A program made the translations under genes and the position numbers. A model generated the notes under the pieces. It made no database searches. It worked only from the letters and a program-made list of their open reading frames with translations, and had not been told where the DNA came from. From an uncultured Porphyromonadaceae bacterium (lineage in GTDB: Bacteria > Bacteroidota > Bacteroidia > Bacteroidales > Paludibacteraceae): 8,841 bases of DNA. The stretch spans positions 1-8,841 of the forward strand of contig CALEJM010000015.1 of NCBI GenBank assembly GCA_937898265.1, read 5' to 3'. Shown one piece after another: positions 7,080 to 8,841 of this stretch; the stretch's first letter is position 1; each line of letters opens with the position of its first letter.

Positions 7080-7088
7080 AGAAACACC

Positions 7089-8207
7089 TTGCTGAGGTCG
7101 GTTATCATAGTTGCAATTCTTACGGTTGCGTTATCTGCGTGTTTCAACGTCTCGACAACACGAAACAACGAGACCTACACCAACACTCACGACACCGCAG
7201 CAAAGGTAGAGACGTTCGTTCCTGCCGACACCATCTCGGTGGTGCTCACTGGCGACGTGATGCTGGGATTGAATTATCCCGATACGCTGATGCCTGTTGA
7301 CAGCGGTCGACAGCTTTTTAGTGATGTGGCACATTGGCTAACCAATGCCGACGTCACGGTTGGAAATCTTGAAGGTATCATCAGCAACCTCGGCGAACCG
7401 AAGAAGCAATGCCTCGACACGGCTCACTGCTATTTCTTCCGAATGCCAGAGGAGTTGACTCCACGCTTGGCTGAAGCCGGCTACGATGCGCTGAGCATTG
7501 CCAACAACCACTCGCGCGATTTTGGCGACAGTGCTATCCTACAGACGTTGCAACGACTGGAAGAGAACGAGATTGCCTGCGCTGGTCAACGACGTTTCTG
7601 CAAAGAGGCTATCTTTGAACGCAACGGACACTCGTTTGGTTACATCGCGTTCTCACCACATGCCGGCAGCATGAGTCTGTTTGACATCTCTTCAGCCAAA
7701 GAGAGTGTGAAGGCGCTGAAGCAGCAATGCGACATTGTGATTGTCTCTATGCATGCTGGTGCTGAAGGTGCCGACTATGTACACACTCCCGACACGGCGG
7801 AGTTCTACTTCGAGGAGGCAAGAGGTTGCGTGAAATGTTTTGCCCATGCGGTGATTGACGCAGGCGCCGACATTGTCTATGGACATGGTCCTCACGTGCC
7901 GAGAGCCATCGAGGTTTACAACCACCGACTGATTGCCTACAGTCTTGGCAATTTCTGCACACCCTATCGCGTAAGCACCAAAGGTTATGCAGGCTATGCG
8001 CCCATCATCCGTGCTACTATCAACAAGAGTGGCGAACTGATGAAAGCAACGGTGCTCTCTGCCATACAGTATGTGCACACCGGACCACGTGTTGACGCAC
8101 AGCAACGTGCTGCCCGACTTATCAAACAGTTGACCGAAGAGGATTTCCCTGACATGGAAGTCGATGTCGACTCAACAGACGTATTAACTTACAGAATAAA
8201 ACAATAA
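7089..8207 (+). CDS. CapA-like metallophosphatase-fold lipoprotein
   Basis: The 372-residue product has a short lipoprotein signal: a hydrophobic stretch at residues 5-17 ending in the lipobox LSAC with Cys18 as the lipidation site, then a polar Asn/Thr-rich linker. The rest is a PGA_cap/CapA domain (the family of the poly-gamma-glutamate synthesis protein CapA), related to calcineurin-like phosphatases: TGDVML at 54-59, NLEG at 93-96, NNH at 139-141, MHAGAE with His222, and GHGPHV with His266 and His269. It is probably membrane-anchored outside the cytoplasm. Its substrate cannot be told; no capB/capC partner is seen. The start must be TTG at 7089 (or CTG 7092), because the purC stop lies upstream in the same frame and the first in-frame ATG, inside the GDVML motif, would remove the signal peptide. 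The spacing is 9 bases after purC and 15 before the next purC, so it is embedded in the purine operon. Confidence 0.85.
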   Translation: MLRSVIIVAILTVALSACFNVSTTRNNETYTNTHDTAAKVETFVPADTISVVLTGDVMLGLNYPDTLMPVDSGRQLFSDVAHWLTNADVTVGNLEGIISNLGEPKKQCLDTAHCYFFRMPEELTPRLAEAGYDALSIANNHSRDFGDSAILQTLQRLEENEIACAGQRRFCKEAIFERNGHSFGYIAFSPHAGSMSLFDISSAKESVKALKQQCDIVIVSMHAGAEGADYVHTPDTAEFYFEEARGCVKCFAHAVIDAGADIVYGHGPHVPRAIEVYNHRLIAYSLGNFCTPYRVSTKGYAGYAPIIRATINKSGELMKATVLSAIQYVHTGPRVDAQQRAARLIKQLTEEDFPDMEVDVDSTDVLTYRIKQ

Positions 8208-8222
8208 AAAGACATAATAGAT

Positions 8223-8841
8223 ATGAATGCTCTGACTCAAACCAACTACAGTTTCGACGGACAAACCAAAGTATATCATGGTAAAGTTCGCGACGTGTAT
8301 TTTGTAAACGATAAACTGGTGATGGTGGCCTCCGACCGCATCTCAGCCTTCGACGTGGTGTTGCCAAAAGGTATCCCTGCCAAAGGACAAATCTTGAACC
8401 AAATCGCAGCCAAGTTCCTTGACGCAACTACAGACATTTGTCCTAACTGGAAACTTGCTGTGCCAGACCCAATGGTTACCGTTGGTGTAGCTTGCAAAGG
8501 TTTCCCTGTTGAGATGATTGTTCGCGCTTATCTCTGCGGCAGTGCCTGGCGTGCCTACAAAAATGGTGCACGCGAAATCTGCGGCGTGAAACTCCCAGAG
8601 GGCATGAAGGAGAATCAGAAGTTCCCTACCCCAATCATCACCCCTACCACCAAAGCCGAACAAGGCGAACACGATGAGGACATCTCCAAAGAGGAAATCC
8701 TCCGTCGTGGTCTCGTTTCAAAAGAGGAATACGAAATCACAGAGAAATATGCGTTGGCACTCTTCCAACGCGGCACAGAGATTGCTGCTCAACGTGGATT
8801 GATTCTCGTTGACACCAAATACGAATTCGGCAGCTACAACG
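8223..8841 (+). CDS. purC: Second SAICAR synthetase (long Bacteroidota/eukaryote-like type), 3' end outside window
   Basis: The frame runs 206 codons from ATG 8223 to the window edge without a stop. It shows GKVRDVY at 20-26, ASDRISAFD at 36-44, [28 protein letters not shown], the [21 protein letters not shown] segment and [11 protein letters not shown]. These mark the longer SAICAR synthetase branch of about 300-315 residues, resembling yeast Ade1 and common in Bacteroidota, so roughly 100 residues should lie beyond the edge. It would perform the same reaction as the short PurC at 6354-7079 while differing greatly in sequence. It lies 15 bases after the CapA-like gene and I see no TAnnTTTG promoter in that gap, so it is probably part of the same transcript. 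Codon use matches the downstream part of the cluster. Confidence 0.93.
   Translation, partial: MNALTQTNYSFDGQTKVYHGKVRDVYFVNDKLVMVASDRISAFDVVLPKGIPAKGQILNQIAAKFLDATTDICPNWKLAVPDPMVTVGVACKGFPVEMIVRAYLCGSAWRAYKNGAREICGVKLPEGMKENQKFPTPIITPTTKAEQGEHDEDISKEEILRRGLVSKEEYEITEKYALALFQRGTEIAAQRGLILVDTKYEFGSYN

Noticed and set aside
1..8841. Mobile elements, CRISPR arrays, tRNA, rRNA or defence genes
   Set aside because: No transposase motifs, terminal inverted repeats, regularly spaced repeats or RNA gene structures were recognised on either strand.

Overview
The window reads as Bacteroidota, probably Bacteroidales. Three upstream regions carry the Bacteroidota sigma-ABfr -7 element (TAnnTTTG), leaders are short and lack strong Shine-Dalgarno sequences, and a signal peptide ends in the ASA|Q style common in the phylum. 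The central theme is de novo purine synthesis. I see no phage-defence, CRISPR, transposon, tRNA or rRNA content.

Layout: (1) Bases 1-373 hold two broken genes facing each other: the end of an HtpG (Hsp90) reading frame on + that stops being HtpG-like just after the conserved ISRE motif, and on - the first ~52 codons of a secreted protein. Both lose homology or support at about base 220. (2) Bases 396-916 hold a promoter and a complete free methionine-(R)-sulfoxide reductase (fRMsr). (3) Bases 913-2064 (-) encode a SEC-C zinc-motif protein that converges on fRMsr; the two stop codons share a CTAG palindrome. (4) Bases 2065-2176 are a divergent promoter region. (5) Bases 2177-8841 are a tightly packed + strand cluster: purE, purL, a short bacterial-type purC, a CapA-like lipoprotein, and a second purC of a different subtype that runs off the window.

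PurE makes CAIR, the two PurC proteins would each make SAICAR, and PurL makes FGAM one step before AIR formation, so the cluster covers non-adjacent steps of the pathway. The CapA-like protein has no obvious purine role but is embedded with gaps of 9 and 15 bases.

The most important observation is that codon use changes abruptly inside purL. Between about 3791 and 3878 the coding style goes from almost exclusive AAG for Lys and no TTG for Leu to AAA-rich and TTG-rich, and it stays that way downstream. The frame is intact, so purL is either a real recombinant between two Bacteroidales lineages or the join of a chimeric assembly. With the double gene break near base 220, this means the order of genes across those two points should not be trusted as the order in one organism until read support is checked. 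I did not find a convincing novel system; the two purC types flanking a lipoprotein gene are the most biologically interesting arrangement.
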